Shown: one piece after another, positions 24,821-33,899 of the stretch
How the letters are laid out: every line of letters starts with the position of its first letter
How positions within the stretch are numbered: position 1 is the stretch's first letter
Assembly (NCBI GenBank): GCA_022824465.1
Contig: JAJDZV010000014.1
Location: 47,822-111,821 of the forward strand
DNA length: 64,000 nt
Direction of reading: 5' to 3'
Source of the DNA: Anaerolineae bacterium
GTDB lineage: Bacteria > Chloroflexota > Anaerolineae > Aggregatilineales > Phototrophicaceae
The notes under the pieces: model-generated
Database searches by the model: none
Told to the model about the DNA's origin: nothing
Seen by the model: the letters and a program-made list of their open reading frames with translations, nothing else
Translations under genes and position numbers: made by a program

Positions 24821-25945
24821 GTGCATGAGACGATGACGGCGGAAGCAGACAAGTATTTCACGACTGAGTTCCGCTACAGCCCGGTGGATCAAGCGCGGAA
24901 CATCGCCAACAAGCGTCGCGTCATGACGATCATGGGCGCGCTGTTGGAAGCGCCTCTTGAGCGCCTTGTGGAGATCGCGCGCGACAGCCTGGCGGACGAT
25001 ATCGCGCTGAACGTCGCGCATCCGATAAACGAGTTGCGCGGAATCGACGCTGGTCTCGAAAAGCTCTGGCTGCCGCTGCGGCAAGCGCTGCCGGATATGG
25101 AGCGGCGCGAGCATTTCGTCGCCGGCGGCCGTTACCGCGATGGCGATTGGATCGCCTGCATGGGGCACTATCTCGGGACCTTCGAGCGCGACTTGCTCGG
25201 GATCCCGGCGACGCGCGGCGCGATTTGCCTGCGCTTTTGCGAGGGGCATGAGCTGCGCGACGGGGTCATCGTCACGAGCTACGTATTTCTTGATTTCCTG
25301 GATCTAATGCGCCAGGCCGGGTATTGGCCGATAGCGCCGAGCCTGGGTTGCGAGATGCGCTGGCTGCCGCCGCGGACGCTGGATGGCGTGATATTGAGGC
25401 CGCAGGACGAAGCGCGTTCCCGCCAAACGATCGAGACCGTGCTGAAGATGCACCGGGCGCTCGGACAATACAGCGGGCAGCCGCCGACGCGTGAAGTGCT
25501 TGACGAGATGGAGCAAGCACAGCACTGGCACAAGAACTTCATGTGGTATGGACCAGCGGGCATCGGCACGACGCGGGGGCTCCAAGGCTTTGAAGACTAT
25601 CATCAGATACCCTTCCTGGTGGCTTTCCCCGACCGCGGCGGCTCAACACAGGGTCATTTCATTCGCATCGGCGATGGCTATTATGCGGTCACCGGCGGCT
25701 GGGGCTACCTGCGGGCGACGCATACGGGCGGCGAGCTATTTGGCGTGGCGCCGACCGGCAGGCGCGTCAAGATGCGGGTGATGGATTTCTATCGCTGTGA
25801 CGACGAGACGATCGTCGAGAACTGGATTCCGATAGACGTGCCGCATATTCTTTTGCAGATGGGCGTGGACGTCTTCGGGCGCATGCGGCATCAGTTTCGG
25901 CAGCGTGAAGCGCTCAACGCGAGCCAGTGGCTGGTGGGGGATTGA
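24821..25945 (+). CDS. SnoaL-like two-domain protein, relative of the preceding gene
   Basis: 374 residues, again two NTF2/SnoaL-like domains (about 30-170 and 210-365). Shared wording with its neighbour includes an F-P-D motif (FPDRGGSTQGHFIRI), LRATHTGGELFGVAPTGRRV and VENWIPIDVPHILLQMG. The start is taken as the GTG at 24821; ATG 24833 in the same frame is equally possible because neither has a clear ribosome binding site. Close spacing to the upstream gene indicates one operon. Likely a duplicate that has diverged in substrate. Confidence 0.7.
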   Translation: MHETMTAEADKYFTTEFRYSPVDQARNIANKRRVMTIMGALLEAPLERLVEIARDSLADDIALNVAHPINELRGIDAGLEKLWLPLRQALPDMERREHFVAGGRYRDGDWIACMGHYLGTFERDLLGIPATRGAICLRFCEGHELRDGVIVTSYVFLDFLDLMRQAGYWPIAPSLGCEMRWLPPRTLDGVILRPQDEARSRQTIETVLKMHRALGQYSGQPPTREVLDEMEQAQHWHKNFMWYGPAGIGTTRGLQGFEDYHQIPFLVAFPDRGGSTQGHFIRIGDGYYAVTGGWGYLRATHTGGELFGVAPTGRRVKMRVMDFYRCDDETIVENWIPIDVPHILLQMGVDVFGRMRHQFRQREALNASQWLVGD

Positions 25946-26010
25946 TAGCCAAGAGGCGCAGAAACAATCCCTAGAAAGCAATGAGAATGACAAAGGTTTC
26001 AACACGATCC

Positions 26011-26059
26011 CCAAAATCTTCGAAACGTTGTAGCGGCAAACCAGTGGCTCGCCCCTACA
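26011..26059 (+). repeat. Intergenic repeat, copy 1, in the 286-base gap before the epimerase gene
   Basis: 26011-26042 reads CCAAAATCTTCGAAACGTTG followed by TAGCGGCAAACC. A second copy (27 of 32 bases) is at 49482-49513. Directly after it, GGCTCGCCCCTACA (26046-26059) is the exact reverse complement of 44509-44522. I see no gene in 25946-26231. Confidence 0.5.
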
Positions 26060-26231
26060 GAATTCGTCAGATTTTGGCGTACGAAGAGTGGCGCGTTGCG
26101 TCAAATCCGGTCGACGCAATTGCGCGCGGCATACTTTATCAATAGGTGCCCAGCTTTTCAGGACCACGCAGTGGTGAAACCGGATTATCAACAGCATCCA
26201 CCGGCTCGCCCGCCCGCACAACGAGCTTCAA

Positions 26232-26780
26232 CTAGCGAGGCTGATGTTCAGGCGGGATGTCAGCGATGAGCGGATTGCTGCGGTCACGGGCGGATAGCGC
26301 TGGCTCCGCCACGCCCCAATCGATGGCGGCTTGCGGGTCGTTCCAGGCGATGCCGAATTCGTCGGCGCCGCCGTCGTAATAGTTGTTCACGATGTACATC
26401 AAGGTGCAGTCGGTCAAGGCCGCAAAGCCATGCGCCACGCCTTCGGGGATGAAGAGACCCATGGGATTGTCGCCGTCCAGATCGAGGCTGACTGAACGCA
26501 AGTAGGTAGGCGATGAGCGCCGCAGGTCGACCAAGCCGACGCGAATGAAGCCCATGACCGGGAACCAATAATCCACTTGCTTGAAGTGATAATGCAAGCC
26601 ACGGAGGACGCCGGCGCTGCTGTCGCTGCGGTTGCTTTGGAGACGGTCCCATGTCACCTGCGGAAACCACTCGGCACGAAAGGTCTCCATGAAGCGGCCC
26701 CGCGCGTCGCCGAAAGGGTCTGGCGGCACGGTCATGACGCCGTGGATGGGCGCGAAGGGCTGGGCGGGGGGGTTGGTCAT
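26232..26780 (-). CDS. RmlC/RfbC-type dTDP-4-dehydrorhamnose 3,5-epimerase family protein
   Basis: Cupin-fold sugar-nucleotide epimerase of the RmlC family, used for deoxysugars of surface polysaccharides. Visible: FGDARGRFMETFRAEWF, then SNRSDSSAGVLRGLHYHF with the catalytic-type His63, and WVxF strands ending GLFIPEGVAHGFAAL and YIVNNYYDGGADEFGIAWNDP. 182 residues, normal. The start was set at ATG 26780; a 20-codon upstream frame has no similarity. No rmlABD genes are adjacent, so the exact dTDP-sugar is uncertain. It lies downstream of the peptidase gene on the same strand with a 23-base gap. Confidence 0.8.
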   Translation of the reverse strand: MTNPPAQPFAPIHGVMTVPPDPFGDARGRFMETFRAEWFPQVTWDRLQSNRSDSSAGVLRGLHYHFKQVDYWFPVMGFIRVGLVDLRRSSPTYLRSVSLDLDGDNPMGLFIPEGVAHGFAALTDCTLMYIVNNYYDGGADEFGIAWNDPQAAIDWGVAEPALSARDRSNPLIADIPPEHQPR

Positions 26781-26803
26781 GATTCTGTACGCTAACCCGC
26801 GAC

Positions 26804-28639
26804 CTAGTGAGTCGCCCCGGCGGTGACTTGCAGTTGGCAATAAGCAAATTCGAGCATCAACTCCTGATGATGAATCTGCTCTTCAATCGCCAGCGAGCCG
26901 TGGCCCGCGTCGAACCAGACGACCTCGATAGACTTGCCCAGCTCCTTGAGCTTCTGCTCGTAGACTTGCATCTGGCGGGCGGGGCAGCGGGTGTCATTCT
27001 CGCCTTGGATCACCAGGATGGGCGCGGCGATATTCTCGGCGTAGGTAATCGGCGAGGCTTTGCGGTGGGCTTCCGGCTTCTCGTCCGGCGTGCCGCCGAA
27101 CATGCTGCGCTGATAGCCTCGCAGGGTGGCCGCCTGGTCTTCGTACATCAGCGTCCAATCGGCGATGGCGACCACTGCCATGCCGCCAGCGAAGAGCTCG
27201 GGCTTCCTTCCCAGGCTTTGCAGCGTCAGATAACCGCCGTAGGAGCCGCCGGTTTTGAGAATCGCCTCGGGCTGCGCGATGCCTTGGTCAACCAACCAGG
27301 CGACGCCCGCCGCGATATCTTCCACTTCCAGGTCGCCCAGGTTGCCGTCGATGGCATGCTGGAAGTCGTAGCCGAAGGTGGTCGAGCCGCGATAATTCAG
27401 GCTGAAGAAGGCGAAACCGTGATCGAGCCAGGCTTGGGCATCGGGCTTCCAGCTGTTGGTCTGCACGGCTGTTGGACCGCCATGCGTGTGCACGATGGTC
27501 GGGAAGGGACCGGCGCCGGGCGGGGTGGCCAGCCAAGCCTGTATTTCCGCGCCGTCGCTTGAAGCGTAGGTTACTGAGCGCCAGGGCAGGCCGCGCGGCA
27601 CATCGACGCCGAGGTCGATGACATTGCGCAAGACCTTTCCGCTATCGGCATCAAGTTCCAGCAGGCGCGTAGGCGCGGTTGCGTCGGCGAGATGCACTTG
27701 TAGTTTATTGTCTTCGACGAAACCGCTGCCGGGCATGAAGACGCCGGGCGGCGCCTCCAGCTTGCAAAGGCGTCGCTCGGCTATGTGGTAGACGTATAGC
27801 GTCGGCGCGGCGCGGTCGAATTGGTGCAGCAGCAGACGCCCGCCATCGGGCGACCAATGCCAGACTTTGACATCGCCACAGAAGACATCGGATTGGATAT
27901 CGCAGCGCTTGCCGCTTCGGGGATTCCAGATGAAGGGACGATGACGGCCGCCGGCGTTGGATGACCCGGCGAAGCGCATATCGCCAAGCGCGGGCGAGAA
28001 GCCGCCGAACCCGGTCCCGCTGCCGGGACCGTCCCAGAGTTCCGCGATCAGCGCGCCGCTAGCGACATCATAGGCTTCAAGCGCGTATTCGTGCATGCCG
28101 GTTTTCTCGGTCGAGGCGATGACGGCAATTTCGGCGTCATGCGACATAAACGGTCCGACAGAAATGGCGCTTTTGCTCAGCGAGAAAAGGGGCGCCGCCA
28201 TGTCGTCTCGGGCGTACAGATATATGTGAAAGCCAGCATCGTCGGCCGCGGTGAATCCGATTGCCTTGCCAGAGAAACTTTCGTTGATGTCGAACGAGGC
28301 GTAGTCGGGCAAATCGGGCGTGATGTCCTGCGCGTCTCCTCCAGCGAAAGGCAGACGAACATAATGGCCGATTTCATCGCCGCGGCGGTCGCGCAAGTAA
28401 TAGACATACTCGCCATCGGCCGATAGCGATCCGTGGGGGACACCGGCGGGATCGCGGGTCAGCTGCCTAAGGCTGTCTGTCTCTGTGTCCCAGGCATATA
28501 GCTGGTAGACGCCGTCTTTGTTGCTGACTACCAAGCCGCGATAGGGGTTGCGAACGGCGCGGGAAGAGCCAGCGATGGCGGGCGCGCGGAAACGCCGCTT
28601 CCAGGGCGCATCGGCTTTGAGGTTTAGCGGGTTGAGCAC
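26804..28639 (-). CDS. S9 family prolyl oligopeptidase-type serine peptidase
   Basis: Cleaves peptides with a catalytic domain of the alpha/beta-hydrolase fold behind an N-terminal beta-propeller (about residues 20-330: GVYQLYAWDTETDSLRQL and similar). The triad is complete: Ser466 in TGGSYGGYL, Asp549 in NDTRCPARQ and His580 in DAGHGS. 611 residues, within the acylaminoacyl-peptidase/DPP range. Start is GTG 28639 with GAAAGG about eight bases upstream; no signal peptide, so probably cytoplasmic. Confidence 0.9.
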   Translation of the reverse strand: MLNPLNLKADAPWKRRFRAPAIAGSSRAVRNPYRGLVVSNKDGVYQLYAWDTETDSLRQLTRDPAGVPHGSLSADGEYVYYLRDRRGDEIGHYVRLPFAGGDAQDITPDLPDYASFDINESFSGKAIGFTAADDAGFHIYLYARDDMAAPLFSLSKSAISVGPFMSHDAEIAVIASTEKTGMHEYALEAYDVASGALIAELWDGPGSGTGFGGFSPALGDMRFAGSSNAGGRHRPFIWNPRSGKRCDIQSDVFCGDVKVWHWSPDGGRLLLHQFDRAAPTLYVYHIAERRLCKLEAPPGVFMPGSGFVEDNKLQVHLADATAPTRLLELDADSGKVLRNVIDLGVDVPRGLPWRSVTYASSDGAEIQAWLATPPGAGPFPTIVHTHGGPTAVQTNSWKPDAQAWLDHGFAFFSLNYRGSTTFGYDFQHAIDGNLGDLEVEDIAAGVAWLVDQGIAQPEAILKTGGSYGGYLTLQSLGRKPELFAGGMAVVAIADWTLMYEDQAATLRGYQRSMFGGTPDEKPEAHRKASPITYAENIAAPILVIQGENDTRCPARQMQVYEQKLKELGKSIEVVWFDAGHGSLAIEEQIHHQELMLEFAYCQLQVTAGATH

Positions 28640-28797
28640 GGCATATGCCTTTCACGAGTCGATAGCGGCGCTTATCATAAGCGGACAGGCGTCGACGCGC
28701 AATAGGCGCGCGGCGCGCATAGGGAATGCGACCTAGACCCGCAGTGATTCGTCCAGCATAATACGACAAACGCTGGCGACCATCGAGGAGACTGGGA

Positions 28798-29001
28798 ATG
28801 GCGATCGCGGTGATGGTAGTGATCATTCTATTGAATATCGTTCTGCTATTGGCTGTGATGCGCATCGGCACGATGGAGGAATTCCACAGCGAAGTGGCGG
28901 CTGATGATTCGGCGGCGGTCCTGGCTTGGCGCGCAAGACTGGCGGCGCAAGGCGAAGCGGCCGTGGAGGCAGCCGAAGCCAACGACGGCGATTCCGCATA
29001 A
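28798..29001 (+). CDS. Small membrane protein, unknown function
   Basis: 67 residues: a membrane helix at the N-terminus (MAIAVMVVIILLNIVLLLAV) and a charged Ala/Glu-rich tail. A good ribosome binding site (GAGGAG) precedes ATG 28798. It ends 10 bases before the glycosyltransferase gene on the same strand and could be co-translated with it. No family recognised. Confidence 0.55.
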   Translation: MAIAVMVVIILLNIVLLLAVMRIGTMEEFHSEVAADDSAAVLAWRARLAAQGEAAVEAAEANDGDSA

Positions 29002-29011
29002 TGCCAAACGC

Positions 29012-30118
29012 ATGCGGATTGGACTGCTCACTTCCGACCTCAGCAATAAGAACGGCTGGGCGAATTACAGCCTGAACCTCGTCCGCCAACTCAATGCGCG
29101 CGGGCTCGAGACGACGGTCGTCTGCGCCCGGAATTGTCCGCCGATTGAGATTGCGCATACCCCCCTGTTGCCAGCGGTAAGCCCACCGGAAGGACACAGC
29201 TTCATCAAATCGCTTGCGCTGCTGCGGCGCGCGCGGCGTCTGATGCGCAGTTGCGATATTGTGCACAGCACCATCGAGCCTTACGCGATTTTGGCCGCGG
29301 CTGTCGCCGGGGACCGACCCTTATTCATCACAGCGCACGGCAGTTACGTCAATTTGCCGCGTCTGCGGCGCTTCCCCATCGGACGTCTTTATCGACGGGC
29401 TTTTGAGAGGGCGCATTTGATCTGCGTCAGCCGGCACACCGCAGAGGTGGCGCGGGAGATCGCGCCGGGCGCCGACGTACAGGTTATCAACAACGGCTTG
29501 GATATCGCGCGCTTCGACCGTCCGCCGACGGTTCGCGTGGACAAGACAGCGCCGACCGTCGTCACAGTTGGCGAGATCAAGCCGCGCAAAGGAACGCTGC
29601 AACTGGTCGAGGCGATGGCGCTTGTATGCCAGCGGATGCCGGCGGCGCAATGCCTGATAATGGGCAATCCCCAGACAGGCAGCCGCTATACGGCGCAAGT
29701 GGAGCAACGAATCCGTGAGCTGGGGCTGCAGGACAATGTGCGGATTATGGGTTTCGTTGAGGAGAGCCTGCTGCGCGCCTGGCTGTCGGCGGCGGACGTC
29801 TTTGCGTTGCCAGCCATGAATGACGGCTGCTTTTTTGAGGGCTTCGGCTTGGCAGCGCTTGAGGCGAGCGCGGCGGGAACGGCGGTCGTTGGCACGGACA
29901 ATTGCGGCCTGGCTGACGCGACCGAGGACGGCCTTAGCGGGCTGGTTGTCTCGCAAGCACGGGTCGCGGAAGAATTGCCGCGGGCGCTGTTGGAATTGCT
30001 AAGCGACCCGGCGAAAGCGGCGCGCATGGGCGCGGCCGGGCGTGAGCGGGCGCTGGCGATGACTTGGGAATCAGTAGCGGTTCAGGTCATCGAACGCTAT
30101 CAGCGGGCGCTGGATTAG
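29012..30118 (+). CDS. GT4 family glycosyltransferase
   Basis: GT-B-fold enzyme that adds a sugar from a nucleotide donor. Opens MRIGLLTSDLSNKNGWANYS as in GT4 proteins; then NNGLDIARFD, VTVGEIKPRKGTLQLVEAM and the donor-binding EGFGLAALE with E276 and E284 (the E-x7-E motif). 368 residues. The start was set at ATG 29012, where similarity begins; the longer open frame upstream overlaps the small membrane protein. The donor and acceptor are unknown; a cell-surface polysaccharide role is plausible. Its stop overlaps the convergent methyltransferase stop. Confidence 0.85.
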   Translation: MRIGLLTSDLSNKNGWANYSLNLVRQLNARGLETTVVCARNCPPIEIAHTPLLPAVSPPEGHSFIKSLALLRRARRLMRSCDIVHSTIEPYAILAAAVAGDRPLFITAHGSYVNLPRLRRFPIGRLYRRAFERAHLICVSRHTAEVAREIAPGADVQVINNGLDIARFDRPPTVRVDKTAPTVVTVGEIKPRKGTLQLVEAMALVCQRMPAAQCLIMGNPQTGSRYTAQVEQRIRELGLQDNVRIMGFVEESLLRAWLSAADVFALPAMNDGCFFEGFGLAALEASAAGTAVVGTDNCGLADATEDGLSGLVVSQARVAEELPRALLELLSDPAKAARMGAAGRERALAMTWESVAVQVIERYQRALD

Positions 30119-30801
30119 CCGCTCTTGCGTCCGTCAGCATAGAGGAAAAAGTTTTCGGTCGCCTTGACGTCAATGTCAAATCCATGCGCGCATAAGATCT
30201 TGGTGAGCGAAGCCGGCTCGTAATAGATTTTGACGATCTGGTAAGGACTTCCGTCTTTGAGCACGCGTCGCTGCAATTCGCCGTCGGTGTTGATGCTTTG
30301 ATCCGCTGAGGTCGATTGCTCCGCCCGGCGGGAATCCACAAAGAAGAGTCGTCCACTCGGTGTCAGCGCCGCGTTCACCGCGTCCAGAAAGGCGCTCAGT
30401 TTGGCGTCCGGCACATGCGAGAGCCAGAAGCCGAAGAAGACCATGTCAAATTGTCGCTGCGGCTGCCAGGCGAAGAGATCGGTCAGGTGATATTCAACCC
30501 GGTCGGACGCCAGCTTGGCGCGGTTGATGGCGATCATCTCCGGCGAGGCGTCAAGAGCGGCGACGCGCGCGCCGATACTGAGGAGCTCGCTGGTCCAGAT
30601 GCCGGTGCCCGGCGCCAGCTCCAGGATATTCGCGAAGCCGGACTGACTGCGCAGTTGATCGCGGACTTGCTGCGCTTCGCCTTCCCATTGCCGAGTATGC
30701 GCTTGGCCGCGGTCGTAACGCCCCAAGCGATAAAACCATTCGTCATACTCGGGCGCGCGGGCGCGGTAATAATCGATTTGCTGTTGAAGCAAGTCCGACA
30801 T
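30115..30801 (-). CDS. Class I SAM-dependent methyltransferase
   Basis: 228 residues. SAM-binding motif ILELAPGTGIWTSELL near residue 61, then VAALDASPEMI for motif II, FDMVFFGFWLSHVPD for motif IV and ALTPSGRLFFVD after it. Unlike the gene at 15657 it has no internal stop. It starts MSDLLQQQIDYYRARAPEYD, the usual opening for UbiE/type 11-like enzymes. Substrate unknown. It converges on the glycosyltransferase gene and lies 41 bases before the sulfatase stop. Confidence 0.8.
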   Translation of the reverse strand: MSDLLQQQIDYYRARAPEYDEWFYRLGRYDRGQAHTRQWEGEAQQVRDQLRSQSGFANILELAPGTGIWTSELLSIGARVAALDASPEMIAINRAKLASDRVEYHLTDLFAWQPQRQFDMVFFGFWLSHVPDAKLSAFLDAVNAALTPSGRLFFVDSRRAEQSTSADQSINTDGELQRRVLKDGSPYQIVKIYYEPASLTKILCAHGFDIDVKATENFFLYADGRKSG

Positions 30802-30841
30802 ATTTCCTCTGCCTGCATGGGAGCGACTTGGAAAGTCGCCG

Positions 30842-32143
30842 CTACAACTCCTTCAACGGACCGCGAGGCGACAAGCCATCGGGGTCATTGGCGACGGCGC
30901 CGGGCGGCGCGGGGATATGACCGCGCAGCAGGGGATCGTCGGTGGCGCGCATCCAGCGCTCCAGGCGGGCGCGCAGGTCCGTCAATACGTCAGCGTGTTC
31001 GGCGCTGTCGATGAGATTGACGCGCTCGCCCGGATCGAGAATGGTGTCGTAAAGTCGCTCAGGCGCGACGTGGCTATCGGCGTATCCGGCATCCAGCCAG
31101 GCGCTCTTGGTGAGACCGTCGTCAATATTCGGCAGGACTGGCGACTCTCGGCCGTCGTAGCGGCGGATATATTTGTAACGCTCAGTGCGGACGGCGCGCT
31201 TTGGTTCGTACGCGGCGTGGTAGTTCACCTCGGCGAAGACCTCATCGCGGATGGACTGGGCTTCTCCATGCAGCAGTGGCAGGATGGAAGTCCCTTGCAG
31301 CCAGTCGGGCGGCGCGATCGCCAACAGGTCGCAGAGCGTCGGGAAAATGTCGATATGGCTGACCAGGTTGTCGACGACGCGTCCGCCGCTGAATGGCGCC
31401 GGACCATCCATGATGAGAGCGACGCCGATGCCATGGTCGGTCAGATTGCATTTCATATCGGGGAAAGCCAGCCCGTGATCGGTAGTGTAAATGACCAGCG
31501 TATTCTCGCGCAGACCGGATTCATCAAGCTCTGCGAGGACATGGCCGATCTTGTCATCCAGGATCCGCGCCATAGCCACGTAATTCGCCATGTCCTGGCG
31601 CGTGCCGGGCGTATCCGGGAAGAGCGCCGGCGGCAGCACATAATTAGGCATGACATCGTGCTCGGTCGGGTATTCGCGATGCGTCTCGAAGAAGCCGACG
31701 GTCAGCCAGAAGGGCTCTGCCGGTTTGGATCGGATGAAATCGGCGGCGGCAATTTGCGCTCTCCTGTGATCGGTCGTAAGCACCCGGTCGTAGCCAACCG
31801 CCTCGGCGCCGCGATGAAACTGCGCGCTGGTGAGATGTTGAATGCCAGCCAGCGCCGAGGTATAGCCAGCCGCCTTCAGCGTGTGAATGATGTGTTGACG
31901 GAAGTCGCGCAGGACGAAGCCGCGATTGGCCAATCCCAGCATGCCGGCGCTGTGGGCGGCTTGCCCGGTGAGCAAGGCGGCGCGGCTGGGCGAGCAGGTG
32001 GGCGCGGCGCAATAGGCGCGCCGAAACAGGACGCCCCGTTCCGCCAGGCGCTGCAAGTTGGGCGTGGGGATGGCGTGACCATAGGGCTGCAAGTAGCGGC
32101 CTGTATCGTGGGAGTGGATATAGAGGATGTTGGGTTTGGGCAT
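30842..32143 (-). CDS. Sulfatase family hydrolase
   Basis: Type I sulfatase. The active-site signature is C-S-P-S-R (Cys50 in PTCSPSRAALLTG), where the Cys is oxidised to formylglycine by a separate enzyme not seen in this window. Metal-binding start PNILYIHSHDTG and later YTTDHGLAF also fit. 433 residues. Start set at ATG 32143, preceded by a G-rich ribosome binding site; no signal peptide is obvious, so location is unclear. Sulfate esters of polysaccharides are the usual substrates. It lies downstream of the dioxygenase gene on the same strand across a spacer with two hairpins. Confidence 0.87.
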   Translation of the reverse strand: MPKPNILYIHSHDTGRYLQPYGHAIPTPNLQRLAERGVLFRRAYCAAPTCSPSRAALLTGQAAHSAGMLGLANRGFVLRDFRQHIIHTLKAAGYTSALAGIQHLTSAQFHRGAEAVGYDRVLTTDHRRAQIAAADFIRSKPAEPFWLTVGFFETHREYPTEHDVMPNYVLPPALFPDTPGTRQDMANYVAMARILDDKIGHVLAELDESGLRENTLVIYTTDHGLAFPDMKCNLTDHGIGVALIMDGPAPFSGGRVVDNLVSHIDIFPTLCDLLAIAPPDWLQGTSILPLLHGEAQSIRDEVFAEVNYHAAYEPKRAVRTERYKYIRRYDGRESPVLPNIDDGLTKSAWLDAGYADSHVAPERLYDTILDPGERVNLIDSAEHADVLTDLRARLERWMRATDDPLLRGHIPAPPGAVANDPDGLSPRGPLKEL

Positions 32144-32165
32144 CAAGCGTTCCCCCCACCGCAAA

Positions 32166-32209
32166 CCCCTCCCCCACAAGGAGGGAGGGGCTTAAAGCGC
32201 TCGCGCTTT
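32166..32209. repeat. Two adjacent hairpins between the dioxygenase and sulfatase genes
   Basis: CCCCTCCC (32166-32173) pairs with GGGAGGGG (32183-32190); then AAAGCGC (32194-32200) pairs with GCGCTTT (32203-32209) around TC. Both stems are perfect and sit in an 89-base gap. They may limit read-through from the dioxygenase to the sulfatase gene, or be a REP-like element. Confidence 0.5.
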
Positions 32210-32232
32210 CAAGGAGACACTAACTCTATCGC

Positions 32233-33018
32233 CTATGCCGGCATCCAGTCTTCCATGCCGCGGAAGGGCATGTGAATGGCGGGATCGTAGACCGGGCGCT
32301 GGGCGTATTTGTTGCTGTTGCTGGCGTCGGGCTTGCCACGCACGAGGATGGCGCGGTCGTCATCGCGTTTGACGCGGGTCGAGGTCGGGATATAACGCAA
32401 GGTCAAGCCAATGCGCCATTTGTCCGAGGTATTGGCTTCGCTGCCATGGATTATTTTGGGATTGTGAATGGAAACATCGCCCGGCTGCAATTCCAGATCA
32501 ACCACATCGGAGTCGTCAATCATTGATGGATGGATGCCGGAAGACAGCACATTCTTGCCATCGGGCACATCCTGCAATTCGGCGCGCGACAGAAGTTTGT
32601 TGCGCTGGGTGCCGGGCAGGACGCGCAGGCAGCCGTTCTCGCGGGTGGATTCGGTGGCGGCCAGCCATATCGTCGTCACTTCCATCGGTTCCAGCGGCCA
32701 ATAGCTGCCGTCCTGATGCCAAAGCACCTTCTGTCCGGTCTTGGGCGGTTTGGCGATATAGTGCGCCGCCCACATAGCGCAGTTAGAGCCTATGAATTGC
32801 TCGGCGATATCGACCAGGCGGTCATCGCCGACCAAGCGGTGCATGAAGGGGTCGCTCACCAGCATGCCGTGGTGGAAATGTTCCGGGCGGGTATCGGGAT
32901 TTCGCTCCGCCAGCCAATGCACATGCTCGGCGGTTTCGCGGGCCAGGTCAGCGTCAATGGCGTTGCGGACGATGACGTAGCCGTTTTCCTCGTATTCTTG
33001 TTTCAAGTTGGTGGTCAT
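32233..33018 (-). CDS. Phytanoyl-CoA dioxygenase (PhyH) family protein
   Basis: Fe(II)/2-oxoglutarate-dependent oxygenase. Iron ligands: His101 and Asp103 in LWHQDGSYW and His191 in PKIIHGSEAN; Arg202 in WRIGLTLRY is placed to bind 2-oxoglutarate. 262 residues. The start was set at ATG 33018; another in-frame ATG lies four codons upstream. PhyH-family members in marine bacteria hydroxylate many small molecules, so the substrate is open. It precedes the sulfatase gene on the same strand, which suggests a shared degradation role. Confidence 0.85.
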   Translation of the reverse strand: MTTNLKQEYEENGYVIVRNAIDADLARETAEHVHWLAERNPDTRPEHFHHGMLVSDPFMHRLVGDDRLVDIAEQFIGSNCAMWAAHYIAKPPKTGQKVLWHQDGSYWPLEPMEVTTIWLAATESTRENGCLRVLPGTQRNKLLSRAELQDVPDGKNVLSSGIHPSMIDDSDVVDLELQPGDVSIHNPKIIHGSEANTSDKWRIGLTLRYIPTSTRVKRDDDRAILVRGKPDASNSNKYAQRPVYDPAIHMPFRGMEDWMPA

Positions 33019-33177
33019 TCTGTGCCTCACATTGAATTCGACCGTTCACTTTGGATGCTGAAAAAGCAGCGGATGACAGACCAAGCGTGGGAGGTATAAT
33101 GACGCGAGTTGAGTTGAATGTCAAGAAGTCAAACACTCTCCCAGACCCATCGATCTCACCAAGAACAATAACGCTCC

Positions 33178-33207
33178 AGAAAAAGAAAAACCCCGTCGCG
33201 CGGGGCC
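33178..33207 (-). terminator. Rho-independent terminator of the small-membrane-protein operon
   Basis: Minus strand: CCCCG (33205-33201), loop CGCGA, CGGGG (33195-33191), followed by TTTTTCTTTTT (33190-33180). It lies 24 bases after the last gene of the DUF5343/HEPN-like operon. Between here and the dioxygenase start (33018) I see no gene. Confidence 0.75.
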
Positions 33208-33230
33208 TCAACAGCAAGAATCTGTTTAGC

Positions 33231-33446
33231 CTAATCGCGCGCCAGCTCTTTCTTTATCCACTCGACGTCAGTGCTTATGGTGGCCGATGAAACTTTCAGG
33301 TCGCACAAGTCATCTCGAATAGACTGGTGCGCATCCTCTGAAGCTTTGCGAACACCTTCTATCTTACTGTCAAGGCGCCACCACATAAGCAGCATAGCGC
33401 CGATAACGGTTAGTGGCGGAAGGACAACGTCCCATTGGATTTCCAT
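33231..33446 (-). CDS. Small membrane protein with coiled-coil tail
   Basis: 71 residues: a membrane helix near the start (VVLPPLTVIGAMLLMWW), then an amphipathic, charged helix likely to form a coiled coil (SKIEGVRKASEDAHQSIRDD and LCDLKVSSATISTDVEWIKK). Candidate ribosome binding site AGAGG before ATG 33446. Last gene of a four-gene minus-strand run ending at a terminator. No family recognised; reminiscent of small phage- or toxin-associated membrane proteins. Confidence 0.6.
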   Translation of the reverse strand: MEIQWDVVLPPLTVIGAMLLMWWRLDSKIEGVRKASEDAHQSIRDDLCDLKVSSATISTDVEWIKKELARD

Positions 33447-33547
33447 TCATAGACCTCTAATCAAACCTAAGTCTAAATCATGTATACCAAGTGAGTGTGA
33501 CTAATCAAATACACTATCGCAACATTTCATCCGAAATACGCAATCGT

Positions 33548-33871
33548 TCAGTCAATATCGTCTTCACCTTTGCTTTTGCGCGGCGGATGCTGCGCCTTTA
33601 GCTCAAAAGTAATGCCGCCGAAAATTGGCGCGCAGACATTGTAGAGGGAGACGGTCAGCGCGGTGGAGACGCCGCCGAGCACAGCCGCGATCAGGGCGGT
33701 CTGCGCCAGCATGGGACCGAGCACATCGGGCGGGATTTCGATGTCGAGGAATTTGAAGACCGCGTTGAGCAGCAGCAGCAAGATGATGGGCAGAACGGCG
33801 GCCGCTGCCGAGATGATGGCGGCGATCTTGACAGCGGACATGAAGCCGATGCGTTTGAGTGTGTAGGTCAT
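33548..33871 (-). CDS. Small two-helix membrane protein (DUF3566-like)
   Basis: 107 residues: MTYTLKRIGFMSAVKIAAII then a hydrophobic segment (VLPIILLLLLNAVFKFL), a second one (TALIAAVLGGVSTALTVSLY) and a charged C-terminus (QHPPRKSKGEDDID). The start was set at ATG 33871 with GAGG seven bases upstream; ATG 33883 is an alternative. The layout is like small DUF3566-type membrane proteins, but that is a weak resemblance. It is 28 bases after the HEPN-like gene. Confidence 0.6.
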   Translation of the reverse strand: MTYTLKRIGFMSAVKIAAIISAAAAVLPIILLLLLNAVFKFLDIEIPPDVLGPMLAQTALIAAVLGGVSTALTVSLYNVCAPIFGGITFELKAQHPPRKSKGEDDID

Positions 33872-33899
33872 GGGATACCTCATTCTGTTGCGAATCGGG

